Shown here in pieces: positions 46,061-53,629 of a stretch of DNA of 64,000 nt. The position numbers and the translations under genes are program-made. Source of the DNA: an uncultured Candidatus Binatia bacterium (GTDB taxonomy: Bacteria; Desulfobacterota; Binatia; UBA9968; JAJDTQ01). The DNA lies in assembly GCA_958295985.1 (NCBI GenBank), contig OY282432.1, positions 620,001-684,000 of the forward strand, written 5' to 3'. The notes under the pieces are model-generated. The model was not told the DNA's origin. It saw nothing but the letters and a program-made list of their open reading frames with translations, and did no database searches. Position 1 is the stretch's first letter. Every line of letters begins with the position of its first letter.

Positions 46061-47236
46061 CTATTCCAGCGCGCAGCCTTTCCGGTGGCGGCGCAGGCAG
46101 GCCAGGTTGCGATGGAAGACCGCCGCCTGCACACGGGCGAAGCCGTCCGGTCCGGAGCCGTTCTCCCGGCTGCGCTGGTACCGCGCCCAGTCGCCGTCGT
46201 TGCGCTCGCGCCAGTAGCCGTCGAGGATCTGCGCCGGCAGCGGCTTGAGCTGCGGGAGCGTGTTGTAACGCGCGCCGGGCGGTCCGTCTCGGCCGGGCAA
46301 CCGGCGGCGTTCGCCGAGGAAGCCGTGAAAGGAATAGAAGGCGTCGGAACCGGGGAGGAACGCGAGCTCGCAGTCAACGGTCCCGGCCGGGTCGGTGACG
46401 TCGTCCGCGGACATCATCGGCCGCCTGCCGTACCCCATCATGAAGGCCCTGGCGCCGGAGTCCAGGAACCGCACCGCGCGCCGCACCGTTCGCGCCGGGA
46501 CGTGGGGGTAGAGCTCGTTAGACCGGATCGCCACGTCGATGTCGAACCGTCCGTCGCCTCCCAGCGCTACCTCTTCTCCGACGAGGTAGGTGCGCAGGTA
46601 GTTGTGCTGCTGCAGGGTCAGGGCGACGGGACGCTCGGACCCGTCCAGCACCACGAACGCGGCGGTGTAGTGGTCGAGCTGGTGCCAGTCGTCCAGATCC
46701 GCCACCAACCGGAGTGGGATGGCCGCGGCCCAGGGCAACGCCGCGGGCAGACCACTCACCCGGAACACCAGGTGGTAGGTGAGTATCGTGAACTCCTCGC
46801 CCGCCCGGCCGGGTTCCCGCGGCGCCCACAGGCCCGTGCGTTCGACCGCGGCGTAAACGACGGGGCGCGGCTCGGCGGTTCCCGGCACGTGCACGAATTC
46901 GGCCCGGACGTCGTCACGGTACCGGTTCAGGTCCGCGGGGGTCGGTCCGTCGATGCGAACGCCCTCGCCGGTCACCAGGTAGCCGTGGGCGATGTAGTCG
47001 CGGTAGAAATCGATGGGTCCCTCGTGGCCGGCGGGCAGGTGGAAGCGCGGCGCGTGGCGGCGGGCCAGGGCCTGATCGGCCGGTCCGGCGACTCCGGCCG
47101 GCGGATTCGCAGCGAAATACTCGGCGAAGCCCGGATACTGTGAGAAATTCCGGTCGGCGGCGACCCCCGCGGACGCGCAGAACGCCATGAGACACGCAAA
47201 GAAAGCGACCGTTGATGCGCGACGCAGCATGGGCAT
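46061..47236 (-). CDS. Secreted protein of unknown function
   Basis: A 391-residue protein. The start is uncertain: ATGs at 47236 and 47230 both place a clear signal peptide at the N-terminus (LRRASTVAFFACLMAF, cleavage after VAA). The ORF could extend to a TTG at 47284, but that would bury the signal peptide. The mature part is soluble. It contains RHAPRFHLPAGHEGPIDFYR and, in the middle, DDWHQLDHYTAAFVVLDG and LTLQQHNYLRTYL, with His/Asp-rich patches that could bind metal. Four Cys are visible in the mature chain, most of them towards the C-terminus. I do not recognise the family. No ribosome site stands out. The adjacent DUF3108 gene on the same strand is also exported. Confidence 0.6.
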   Translation of the reverse strand: MPMLRRASTVAFFACLMAFCASAGVAADRNFSQYPGFAEYFAANPPAGVAGPADQALARRHAPRFHLPAGHEGPIDFYRDYIAHGYLVTGEGVRIDGPTPADLNRYRDDVRAEFVHVPGTAEPRPVVYAAVERTGLWAPREPGRAGEEFTILTYHLVFRVSGLPAALPWAAAIPLRLVADLDDWHQLDHYTAAFVVLDGSERPVALTLQQHNYLRTYLVGEEVALGGDGRFDIDVAIRSNELYPHVPARTVRRAVRFLDSGARAFMMGYGRRPMMSADDVTDPAGTVDCELAFLPGSDAFYSFHGFLGERRRLPGRDGPPGARYNTLPQLKPLPAQILDGYWRERNDGDWARYQRSRENGSGPDGFARVQAAVFHRNLACLRRHRKGCALE

Positions 47237-47330
47237 CGGATGGTTGCGGCAGCCTGCGATCACTCCCGCACGGAGTTCACGCAACGGTCCCTGCCCGCAC
47301 GGTCGGGCGATACCGCTCCTGGTGGATTCC

Positions 47331-47356
47331 AGTGTCCTGTCCCGGGACAGGACACT
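47331..47356. promoter_or_regulatory. Perfect 26-bp palindrome between two exported-protein genes
   Basis: AGTGTCCTGTCCC followed directly by its complement, with no loop. It lies 2 bp beyond the stop of the DUF3108 gene and about 95 bp before the start of the next gene on the same strand. It could be a transcription terminator stem, an operator for a dimeric repressor, or a dispersed palindromic repeat. No T-tract is present. Confidence 0.5.
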
Positions 47357-47358
47357 AG

Positions 47359-48258
47359 CTAACGCTTGCGTTTCCCCTCGCGGCGGGGAGGCATCTCCCG
47401 CTTCAGGCCGTCCGCGTCCAGCTTCGCCTGAAAGAGGTACGCGATCAAGGCTCCGTACCCGGTGTCGCCGGCGATACGGACCGGAACCGGCGGCATCTCG
47501 TCGAACACGCGCGCCATCTGGAGTTGTACCACGGTGTCAGGGCGGTCTCGCCCGCGGCCCGATTTCCGCTTGAATCCCGCCTTCTTTTCAAGCGACACGC
47601 GGCAGTTGACCGTGGGGCCGGCAAAGGGCGAGTACCGGCTGCGCTGAAGCCGTCCGGCTCCGTCTGCCTCACCCACGATCTCGTAGAGCCGGCGTCCGGT
47701 AAAGAGAGGAATACGCAGCTTGCATCCTCGTCCGGCGTCAAAACGAGAAAGCACAGCGAGGAAGGCGCCCGCGGGGTCGAGCGCTCCGTGGAGCTGGGAC
47801 GGGGACACCGCGGGCGTTTTCCTGCCCTTTTGATCGGGCTTCATACGTATCAGCTTCGGCGTTCCCTCATCGAAGCCAAGCTCCACAAGGCGCTTCTTTC
47901 TCCATCGCCTGTTCCGGTACCCCGCCCGCACCGGCACGACTTCTCCCGAAAGAAGCGCGCCGCGCGAATAGGCCGTCGTCTTCCAGCGCGTGAGCGTCCT
48001 GACCAGGCCGGTGGTCTTCAGACGCGCCTGCACGGCATACGCCGTCGAATGGAGACCCTGCTCCGCCGCATCGAAATCGAGCCGGAGATCGAGGCCGGCG
48101 GCGTGGAGGCCGCCGAAATACACCCTGTAGGCAAGTTGCAGCCGCGCTTCTCCCGCGGCGGCGCTCGATACGAAGAAAATCCCCGCAAGCATGGTGAGGG
48201 CCAACACCGGCAACGCAGTCCGTGCCCGTCGCCCTGCTCCGGAACTCGTCAGACCCAT
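47359..48258 (-). CDS. DUF3108 family exported protein
   Basis: A 299-residue product from the ATG at 48258. A longer frame to 48324 is open only because it reads into a Gfo/Idh/MocA remnant. The signal peptide is visible (TALPVLALTMLAGIFFVSSAAAG). The mature protein starts with LQLAYRVYFGGLHAAGLDL, the opening strand pair typical of DUF3108. It then has an alternating beta-strand pattern and a basic tail (PPRREGKRKR). DUF3108 proteins are periplasmic beta-rich proteins of unknown function, often near cell-envelope genes. The stop lies 2 bp from a 26-bp palindrome. Confidence 0.75.
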   Translation of the reverse strand: MGLTSSGAGRRARTALPVLALTMLAGIFFVSSAAAGEARLQLAYRVYFGGLHAAGLDLRLDFDAAEQGLHSTAYAVQARLKTTGLVRTLTRWKTTAYSRGALLSGEVVPVRAGYRNRRWRKKRLVELGFDEGTPKLIRMKPDQKGRKTPAVSPSQLHGALDPAGAFLAVLSRFDAGRGCKLRIPLFTGRRLYEIVGEADGAGRLQRSRYSPFAGPTVNCRVSLEKKAGFKRKSGRGRDRPDTVVQLQMARVFDEMPPVPVRIAGDTGYGALIAYLFQAKLDADGLKREMPPRREGKRKR

Positions 48259-48293
48259 CTGTCGAATAAAGCAAGTCAACGCCGGTTGGGCAA

Positions 48294-48482
48294 GCAAAGT
48301 GCCGATGTATCCCTGCCCCAGCAATTCCTTGATGTAGGCCGCGCCGGCGCGAAGCGGAACTCATGGGCCACCGTGGCCGTCAATCGGGTGCCGAGAGCCT
48401 TGTCCAGCATGGCCATGGCCTGTGCCTCCTCCATGGCGAAGGGCTTCTCGCACAGGACGTGCTTGCCCGCGTCCAACTGTAC
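48294..48482 (-). pseudogene. Gfo/Idh/MocA oxidoreductase fragment with frameshift
   Basis: On the minus strand the sequence reads LDAGKHVLCEKPFAMEEAQA, then TATVAHEFRFAPAR, the NAD(P)-binding core segment of Gfo/Idh/MocA dehydrogenases, including the EKP motif. The homology then continues in a second frame as AYIKELLGQGYIGTLL. The frame changes near 48350. Sequences encoding the rest of the protein are absent on both sides. The second frame runs on into the DUF3108 gene and creates a false N-terminal extension of it. Confidence 0.75.
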
Positions 48483-48607
48483 GCATAGTTGGATCTGGAC
48501 TGAAGTGGTCCTGGCGACAGCGACAGAGCCTTGAGCTTCTGCACCACCTGTTCAAATCTGCCGTGTCTGCATGACGATTTCTCCGTTGCTCAGACCCGAT
48601 TGAAAGG

Positions 48608-49849
48608 TCATTCCCAGAGCAGGCGCAGGGGGACGGCATGCAGTCCGTCGCCGAAACTTGCGACGGTTTCGCCGTCGTAGAGCACGACGCCGCAGGTGAA
48701 ACGTTTGCCTGCAACGCTCTTGAGCTTGCGCAAGCCGCGGAAGTCTGCTGCGGCCACCGTCGCGCCGGCCTTGACCTCCACCCCGGCCAGGGACCGGGCG
48801 CCTTGCTCGATGACGATGTCCACCTCGACGCGGTCCTTGTCGCGATAGTGGAAGAAGGTAAACGGCTCGTCGTGCCAACTGGCCTGCCGCCGCAACTCCT
48901 GGAACACGAAGGTTTCGAGAAGTTGGCCCAACAGAGGCCGATTTTGGGCGAGGGCGCCGGCATCGACGCCGAGGAGTGCGCAGGCGAGGCCGGTATCGCC
49001 CAGGTGAAGCTTCGGCGTCTTGACGAGACGGCTGAGGCGGTTGCCATGCCAAGGCGCAAGGGTCTCCAACAGGAACACCCGTTCGAGCAGCGTAACGTAA
49101 TCGCGGATCGTCACCCGGCTGACCTGGAACGGCGACGCAAGGTCGGACACGTTCAAGAGACGCGCTGTCTGGGCAGCGGCCAGGGCGAGCAGCCGCGGCA
49201 GCGCGTCGAGGGAGCGAATGTGCGACAGGTCGCGCACGTCGCGCTGAACCAGGGTGTCGATGTAATCCCGGTACCATGCGGCGCGCCGTCGCCCGGCCGT
49301 CCGCGCGAGCGCCGCGGGATAGCCGCCCGCGACCACCCGCCCGACAAGCCGGTATCCCAGACGCTCGGTCCGTCGGGTCTCGAACCCGTCCCTGAACAGG
49401 TTATCCAGGAATCCCGGGGGGCGCCGCTCCAACTCGCATTGCGCCAGGGGGTGAAGCCGGAGGATCTCCATGCGGCCTGCCAGCGAGTCGGCGAGCTTCG
49501 GCACCAGCAGAACATTGGCCGAGCCTGTAAGAATGAACCGGCCCGCCATGCGTTCGCGGTCCACCGCAACCTTGAGCGCATTGAAGAGAGCCGGTACCCG
49601 CTGCACCTCGTCCAGGATGGCGCATGCCGGCAAATCGTCGACGAAGCCCGCAGGATCGGCCTCTGCCGCGCTACGCGCAACGTCTTCGTCGAAGGTGAAA
49701 TAGGTGTATCCCCGAGACTCGCCGGCCAAGCGGGCGAGGGTGGTCTTGCCGCACTGCCGCGGCCCGTGGATCAGTGTCACGGGGGAATCCGCCAATGCCT
49801 CGATCAGCCGCGACTCGACGCGACGCGGATAGAGAGACGTTTTGGCCAT
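48608..49849 (-). CDS. AAA_14/DUF4143 ATPase
   Basis: A 413-residue protein with the usual two-part layout. An N-terminal P-loop ATPase domain has Walker A GPRQCGKTT at 29-37 and Walker B AILDE near 77-81, plus a sensor-like ILTGSAN. A C-terminal DUF4143 domain (about 190-400) contains YIDTLVQRDVRDL and a PD-(D/E)xK-like core near DIVIEQ...GVEVKAGAT. These proteins are common and variable in bacteria; their function is unknown, though the last part resembles a nuclease fold. The ATG at 49849 directly abuts a tandem repeat array, with no ribosome site between. The neighbours are a Gfo fragment and a restriction-modification pair, so it sits in an accessory segment. Confidence 0.85.
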   Translation of the reverse strand: MAKTSLYPRRVESRLIEALADSPVTLIHGPRQCGKTTLARLAGESRGYTYFTFDEDVARSAAEADPAGFVDDLPACAILDEVQRVPALFNALKVAVDRERMAGRFILTGSANVLLVPKLADSLAGRMEILRLHPLAQCELERRPPGFLDNLFRDGFETRRTERLGYRLVGRVVAGGYPAALARTAGRRRAAWYRDYIDTLVQRDVRDLSHIRSLDALPRLLALAAAQTARLLNVSDLASPFQVSRVTIRDYVTLLERVFLLETLAPWHGNRLSRLVKTPKLHLGDTGLACALLGVDAGALAQNRPLLGQLLETFVFQELRRQASWHDEPFTFFHYRDKDRVEVDIVIEQGARSLAGVEVKAGATVAAADFRGLRKLKSVAGKRFTCGVVLYDGETVASFGDGLHAVPLRLLWE

Positions 49850-49850
49850 C

Positions 49851-50024
49851 GGCTGATTGTAAGTTTATACTGCGGCTGATTGCAAGTTTATACTGCGGCT
49901 GATTGCAAGTTTATACTGCGGCTGATTGCAAGTTTATACTGCGGCTGATTGCAAGTTTATACTGCGGCTGATTGCAAGTTTATACTGCGGCTGATTGCAA
50001 GTTTATACTGCGGCTGATTGTCAA
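49851..50024. repeat. 23-bp tandem repeat array abutting the ATPase start
   Basis: Seven complete 23-bp units start at 49851, 49874, 49897, 49920, 49943, 49966 and 49989. A partial eighth starts at 50012. The unit begins GGCTGATTGCAAG and contains TTTATAC. Only the unit next to the gene has a T for C in TTGCAAG. Read toward the ATPase gene, each unit offers TATAAA, the nearest about 15 nt before the ATG. There are no spacers, so this is not a CRISPR. Confidence 0.9.
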
Positions 50025-50044
50025 TTGACAGGTTGTCCGATTGA

Positions 50045-50209
50045 AAAGCGCTACGGCTGACAGACTCGTGGATCAAGGGCGCCGTCGGAGGCGCGGACGA
50101 GCAGCAGGTGACCAAGTTCACCCGTGCGATCCTGGACGAGTTGAAGAAATACGGCGTGGACAAGGCGCCGTTTGGATGCCTCGTCCCTTTGGACTCTGAG
50201 ATTGATTGA
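50045..50209 (+). pseudogene. Coding-like remnant of unknown origin
   Basis: A 54-codon open stretch without an ATG start reads DSWIKGAVGGADEQQVTKF, then TRAILDELKKYGVDKAPFG, and ends at a TGA at 50207-50209. The composition and helix-like pattern look like real protein, probably the C-terminus of a gene whose front was removed next to the 23-bp repeats. I do not recognise the family. Confidence 0.35.
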
Positions 50210-50259
50210 CCTGAAGGTCCGTGATCTACTCGAAAGGTAATCTCTATGATAGACATGGT

Positions 50260-50295
50260 AACGTTCTCCTTAAGGCTAGATACAAGGAGAACGTT
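50260..50295. promoter_or_regulatory. Inverted repeat upstream of the endonuclease gene
   Basis: AACGTTCTCCTT and its perfect complement are separated by 12 nt. The 12-bp stem starts 110 bp before the endonuclease ATG. It may be an operator or a transcription attenuator. The region is notably AT-richer than the rest of the window. Confidence 0.55.
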
Positions 50296-50334
50296 CCAGC
50301 CACCTAGTTCCCTCTGGTTTCTTGTTAAGAGTCA

Positions 50335-50348
50335 GTTAAACGTTTAAC
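50335..50348. promoter_or_regulatory. Operator-like palindrome GTTAAACGTTTAAC
   Basis: A perfect 14-bp palindrome 22 bp before the endonuclease ATG. It is followed at once by related half-sites (GTTAAC at 50351-50356 and GTAAACGTTAA overlapping the start region). The position is suited to repression of the nuclease. The HTH domain of the neighbouring methyltransferase is one candidate binder, by inference only. Confidence 0.55.
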
Positions 50349-50369
50349 ATGTTAACCCGGTAAACGTTA

Positions 50370-50957
50370 ATGAAAATGGCTGAAGCATACGACCCGCTCG
50401 ACTATGAGAATCTGGCCCGCAGTGTCGTAAACGCCCTTCTGGAATCGGCCTGCACCCCTCTACCTCCCGCCGAGAATTTTACTGGTTCTGGGGTGTATGC
50501 GCTCTACTATACGGGTGGGCTCCCCTTCTATTCGCATAGGGCTTCGTCCGATTTGCGTGATCCGGTCTACGTCGGCAAGGCCGTGCCCACTGGCGCAAGG
50601 AAAGGCAGCAGGCAGACAGACTCCGACTCGAGCACGGAGTTGTATCGACGACTACGTGAGCACGCCAAGTCCATTGAACAAGCCCAAAATCTCGCGTTGG
50701 ACGAGTTTCAGTGCCGTTCCCTGGTGGTGGTGCCGGTGTGGATCACGTTGGCGGAACGGTTCCTCATCGATCATTTCCGACCGGTATGGAACACCGTGAT
50801 CGATGGCTTCGGCAACCACCCTCCGGGGCGTGGCCGCAGGGATATGCGTCGCCCTCGCTGGGATATCCTGCATCCTGGACGTGCTTGGGCCGCAGAGTTG
50901 CAAGCCGCGGAGACCGCTGAAGAGGTGGTCCGGCTTCTCGATGCACCGGCACGCTGA
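50370..50957 (+). CDS. Eco29kI-like type II restriction endonuclease (GIY-YIG nuclease)
   Basis: A 195-residue protein matching the Eco29kI family along its length. The GIY-YIG core is modified as in that family: GVYALYY at 41-47 and YVGKAVP at 67-73. The RLREH helix is at 94-98, a Glu in LAERFLIDHF is at 129, and WN is at 140-141, followed by DGFGNHPPGRG and RWDILHPGRAWA. These include the Tyr, Arg, His, Glu and Asn expected at the active site. Eco29kI cuts CCGCGG; this specificity is likely but not proven here. Start is ATG at 50370, with another ATG at 50376. No clear ribosome site is seen. It converges with a methyltransferase gene, with one base between the stops. Confidence 0.9.
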   Translation: MKMAEAYDPLDYENLARSVVNALLESACTPLPPAENFTGSGVYALYYTGGLPFYSHRASSDLRDPVYVGKAVPTGARKGSRQTDSDSSTELYRRLREHAKSIEQAQNLALDEFQCRSLVVVPVWITLAERFLIDHFRPVWNTVIDGFGNHPPGRGRRDMRRPRWDILHPGRAWAAELQAAETAEEVVRLLDAPAR

Positions 50958-50958
50958 C

Positions 50959-52521
50959 TCACGGCGCTCGAAGCTCGACGGCTGTTTCGTACAGCCGCGT
51001 CCGCCGCTTCACCGTACCGACACGCACCGATGAGTTCAGGATGCTGTCCCCCGTACGCTTCTTGCGTACTTCATGCAGGGCTACGGTCTCGAAGCCCTCT
51101 TGCTCCGCGATCTCGGCAAACAGCTTGTCCGTACGGAACTCCATGCCCTGCAGAATGTTGTTGCCGATAACCACGACGACCGTCCCACCGGGGCGCATGC
51201 GTGTCCGGGTGAGCGTGCAAAAACGCTGGCAGTCGTTGAAGTAGGTCGCCGCATAGTTTGCCCACCCGCTGCCGCCATAGGCGCCCTTCTCGGCGTGACG
51301 TCCCCTGAGTTCTTCGAGTTGTTCGACCAGATGGGGCAGTCGCGGCCGTAACGAGACCTCCGGCCCGGACCGAACGGTCTGCCAGAACTGACCGAAGCTC
51401 TTGTGCTCGATGGACTTCAACTCGGACGATGCCTGCACCATCCCGAGCCAGAACAGATGCGGCCGGGTGTTGCGTATGTAATGATAGTTGTTGAGGTAGG
51501 GCGGCGACGTGATGAGCACGTCGATACTGTGTCGTCGGATCCGCGGTCCGTGGTCGAAATATGACACGGGATGCACGGTGGCCTGCGGTGTGCGCCTGAA
51601 CCGGGTCATCCAGCGCTGGAAGGTGACGATGTCCGCGTGCATTTCCCGAAGTTTGCGCTTGACGATGCTGAATACGTCCGCGTCATCGACGTTGGGTTTT
51701 CCTGCGCCGGCCCGGGTTCCGAGACTCGGCTCGTACGAGTAGTTGGAGAAACTGACCATGACCGCGCCGAAGGCCACCTGGAACAGGTCTCTGATCCAAT
51801 CCGTCGTTTCCTGGGCAATGAAATCCTGACACACCAGGACCTGCCGTTCCACCTCCGGGCTGAAGAACGGAACCCTGCTTGCAAAGCCCTTGGGAGGACG
51901 GGATACGGCTCCCATGTCGAGCGACAGCCTTTCCTCGCCGTATTCTTCGAAACGGTCGAGTACCGTGGCAAGCATCTCCACGTCATAGTGCGCTACTCGG
52001 GCCTTGGCCTTGCACGCCAGCGCGGCATAGGGATTGATCTCGAACCCGATGGCATCGTCTTCATGCTTGAGGGCCTCGATCAGCGTAGTGCCTACACCGG
52101 CAAACGGATCCAGAACACGGAGCCTCCGCCGCCCGCGTCTGACCTTCTCAAGGACCCCGGCAACGAACGACCCGGAAAACCCGGCGATCCAGGGCACCCA
52201 GCGATGCAAGGTGCGGTCGTGATTTTCGGAAAAAGCCGTGTCGCGAAAGCCCCATATCGGCAACGCGTACTGCTCAGCAGGTTCGGCCGTAGTCGGCCGA
52301 TCATAGGCAATGGGCCTTGCTCGTCCGTCGTCTTCACCAACCGCCTTGCCGACAAGCCATGCTTCGAGCGCACTGCGCAGGAAACGCCACTCCCGGCCCA
52401 CCTTCTGTGCCGGGATACGCCGTGTCCGGGCCATCTCTCCCAGCGTCTTTTCGCTCACGCGAATGAACGCCGCGGCTTCGGATCGTGTAAGGATCTCGGG
52501 AATTTTCGTAGCTTCTCCCAT
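50959..52521 (-). CDS. SPPY-type DNA methyltransferase with N-terminal excisionase-like HTH
   Basis: A 520-residue protein. Residues 9-56 (ILTRSEAAAFIRVSEKTLGE and onward, then REWRFLRSALEAWL) are an excisionase/MerR-like DNA-binding domain. SAM-binding motif I is VLDPFAGVGT at 136-145, and catalytic motif IV is TSPPY at 338-342. Motif order I then IV and the SPPY form point to amino-group methylation, more likely N4-cytosine than N6-adenine. The 190 residues between the motifs may hold target recognition. GAGGG lies just before the ATG. It pairs by position with the Eco29kI-like nuclease, whose usual partner is a C5-cytosine enzyme. The HTH fusion suggests that the enzyme may also regulate its own system. 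Confidence 0.85.
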   Translation of the reverse strand: MGEATKIPEILTRSEAAAFIRVSEKTLGEMARTRRIPAQKVGREWRFLRSALEAWLVGKAVGEDDGRARPIAYDRPTTAEPAEQYALPIWGFRDTAFSENHDRTLHRWVPWIAGFSGSFVAGVLEKVRRGRRRLRVLDPFAGVGTTLIEALKHEDDAIGFEINPYAALACKAKARVAHYDVEMLATVLDRFEEYGEERLSLDMGAVSRPPKGFASRVPFFSPEVERQVLVCQDFIAQETTDWIRDLFQVAFGAVMVSFSNYSYEPSLGTRAGAGKPNVDDADVFSIVKRKLREMHADIVTFQRWMTRFRRTPQATVHPVSYFDHGPRIRRHSIDVLITSPPYLNNYHYIRNTRPHLFWLGMVQASSELKSIEHKSFGQFWQTVRSGPEVSLRPRLPHLVEQLEELRGRHAEKGAYGGSGWANYAATYFNDCQRFCTLTRTRMRPGGTVVVVIGNNILQGMEFRTDKLFAEIAEQEGFETVALHEVRKKRTGDSILNSSVRVGTVKRRTRLYETAVELRAP

Positions 52522-52747
52522 CTTCCCTCAAGCTCCCTTCCGTCAGACAGAAAGTCTGGCGCGGCGGGTCGTGATTGTCAAGCATTGGAACCGGGCAACG
52601 CGGCGCTCGGCGTTTTCAATGGGAGAGACAATGGGTGGCGCTTCCGGGAAGGACCACCCGTATTCTCTCATGAGAAGATGAGCGTGAAGGGGAGATCGAG
52701 GAGATTACCGTCGTCAGTTGACGGCGCGTGTCGGTTCGAACTCGTTT

Positions 52748-52802
52748 CCTGGGAGCGCGGGCCTTTGGCCCACGATGCGGACGGGACGCCCGCGCTCCCA
52801 GG
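52748..52802. repeat. REP-like palindromic element
   Basis: CCTGGGAGCGCGGGC and its perfect complement (15 bp) are separated by 25 nt. The sequence has the look of dispersed GC-rich REP elements found between genes of many proteobacteria and deltaproteobacteria. On the minus strand it yields the familiar false peptide ARASRPHRGPKARAP. The rest of this 312-bp intergenic region (52522-52833) shows no gene. Confidence 0.6.
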
Positions 52803-52833
52803 ACTTTGAAATAATGCGCTACCCGCGCGCCTG

Positions 52834-53280
52834 TCAGCCGTGACGCGCCGTGCCCGCCCAGCCCGGATGCCGGGGCAGGCCGTCGTCGGGGATAGCCACC
52901 ATCGGATGCTTGGAGTCGGTGAAGACCCAGCGGTCCGGCTCCCCGCCGGCGTCGACGCCGCGGTCGAGGGTGGGCAGGTGAACCAGCTCGAAATCCGGAA
53001 AAGCATCCACGTGCAGATACATGTGGCAGCCGCATTCCCCGCAGAACTTGCGGTGGCAGGTGGGCTTGGTGTCGAAGTTCCGGATCTTGTCCGCTGCCTG
53101 AGTGATCCGAAACGAGTCCTTGGGAACCACGGCAATGACCGCCATCGCGCCGCCGCACACATCCGTGCAGTCGGTGCACAGACAATAGTGAACCTCGTAA
53201 GGTTCCTGGGTGTACTCGTAACGCACGGGGTTCGTTTCGCAGCGGCAACCCCCGACCGCGTTGACCGTGTTGTCAGCCAT
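52834..53280 (-). CDS. GFA/CENP-V family zinc-binding protein
   Basis: A 148-residue protein with the Cys pattern of the GFA (Mss4-like fold) family: C12-x-C14, C33-x-C35-x2-C38 and C80-x2-C83-x-C85, which would bind two zinc ions. The family is named after a glutathione-dependent formaldehyde-activating enzyme, but most members have unknown roles, so no specific reaction is assigned. AAGGAGG lies 8 nt before the ATG. The gene stands alone. The final helix (PRHPGWAGTARHG) is short but complete for the family. Confidence 0.85.
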   Translation of the reverse strand: MADNTVNAVGGCRCETNPVRYEYTQEPYEVHYCLCTDCTDVCGGAMAVIAVVPKDSFRITQAADKIRNFDTKPTCHRKFCGECGCHMYLHVDAFPDFELVHLPTLDRGVDAGGEPDRWVFTDSKHPMVAIPDDGLPRHPGWAGTARHG

Positions 53281-53351
53281 GGTTCTGTCCTCCTTCAGGG
53301 TAAAGTCCCAAGCTATCGACTGCGTTGATCGTCACACTGATAAAAACATCG

Positions 53352-53513
53352 TCAGCGAAAGGCATCGTCAGCGGGCCGCAACACAAGCCCATGATCGGCC
53401 ATGCGCATCAAGGTGTCAAGGCCGGGTTGGCCGCCGGTGAACGCGGCGCGGACCTGATCCGGCAGGGTCCTTTCCGCGTAAACTCGGCGCTTGCAAAATC
53501 GCGCCGCCCGCAT
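53352..53513 (-). CDS. Small ORF or gene remnant, unknown
   Basis: A 53-codon ORF with plausible amino-acid use (QVRAAFTGGQPGLDTLMRMA, ending VLRPADDAFR). It has an ATG start but no ribosome site. It is upstream of, and on the same strand as, the GFA gene, with a 71-bp gap. It could be the tail of a lost gene. The opposite strand also has a short open frame, so coding status is uncertain. Apart from this, the 349-bp gap between the GFA and di-iron genes shows nothing. Confidence 0.25.
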   Translation of the reverse strand: MRAARFCKRRVYAERTLPDQVRAAFTGGQPGLDTLMRMADHGLVLRPADDAFR

Positions 53514-53629
53514 TAGAAGTTAAGGGCCGTACAGAGAATCACACCTCACGGACAACAGTTCTTCGCGGGCGCTGAGGCCATGGCACAGCCCTCGGAATGC
53601 CTCCATCATATTCAGTAAAGGAGCGAGAC

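Noticed and set aside
49851..50024. CRISPR array
   Set aside because: Units are contiguous 23-bp tandem repeats without spacers, and no cas genes are nearby.
52616..53248. Minus-strand 210-codon ORF containing ARASRPHRGPKARAP
   Set aside because: It overlaps the GFA gene in another frame and runs through a REP-like palindrome. This peptide is a known artefact of such repeats.
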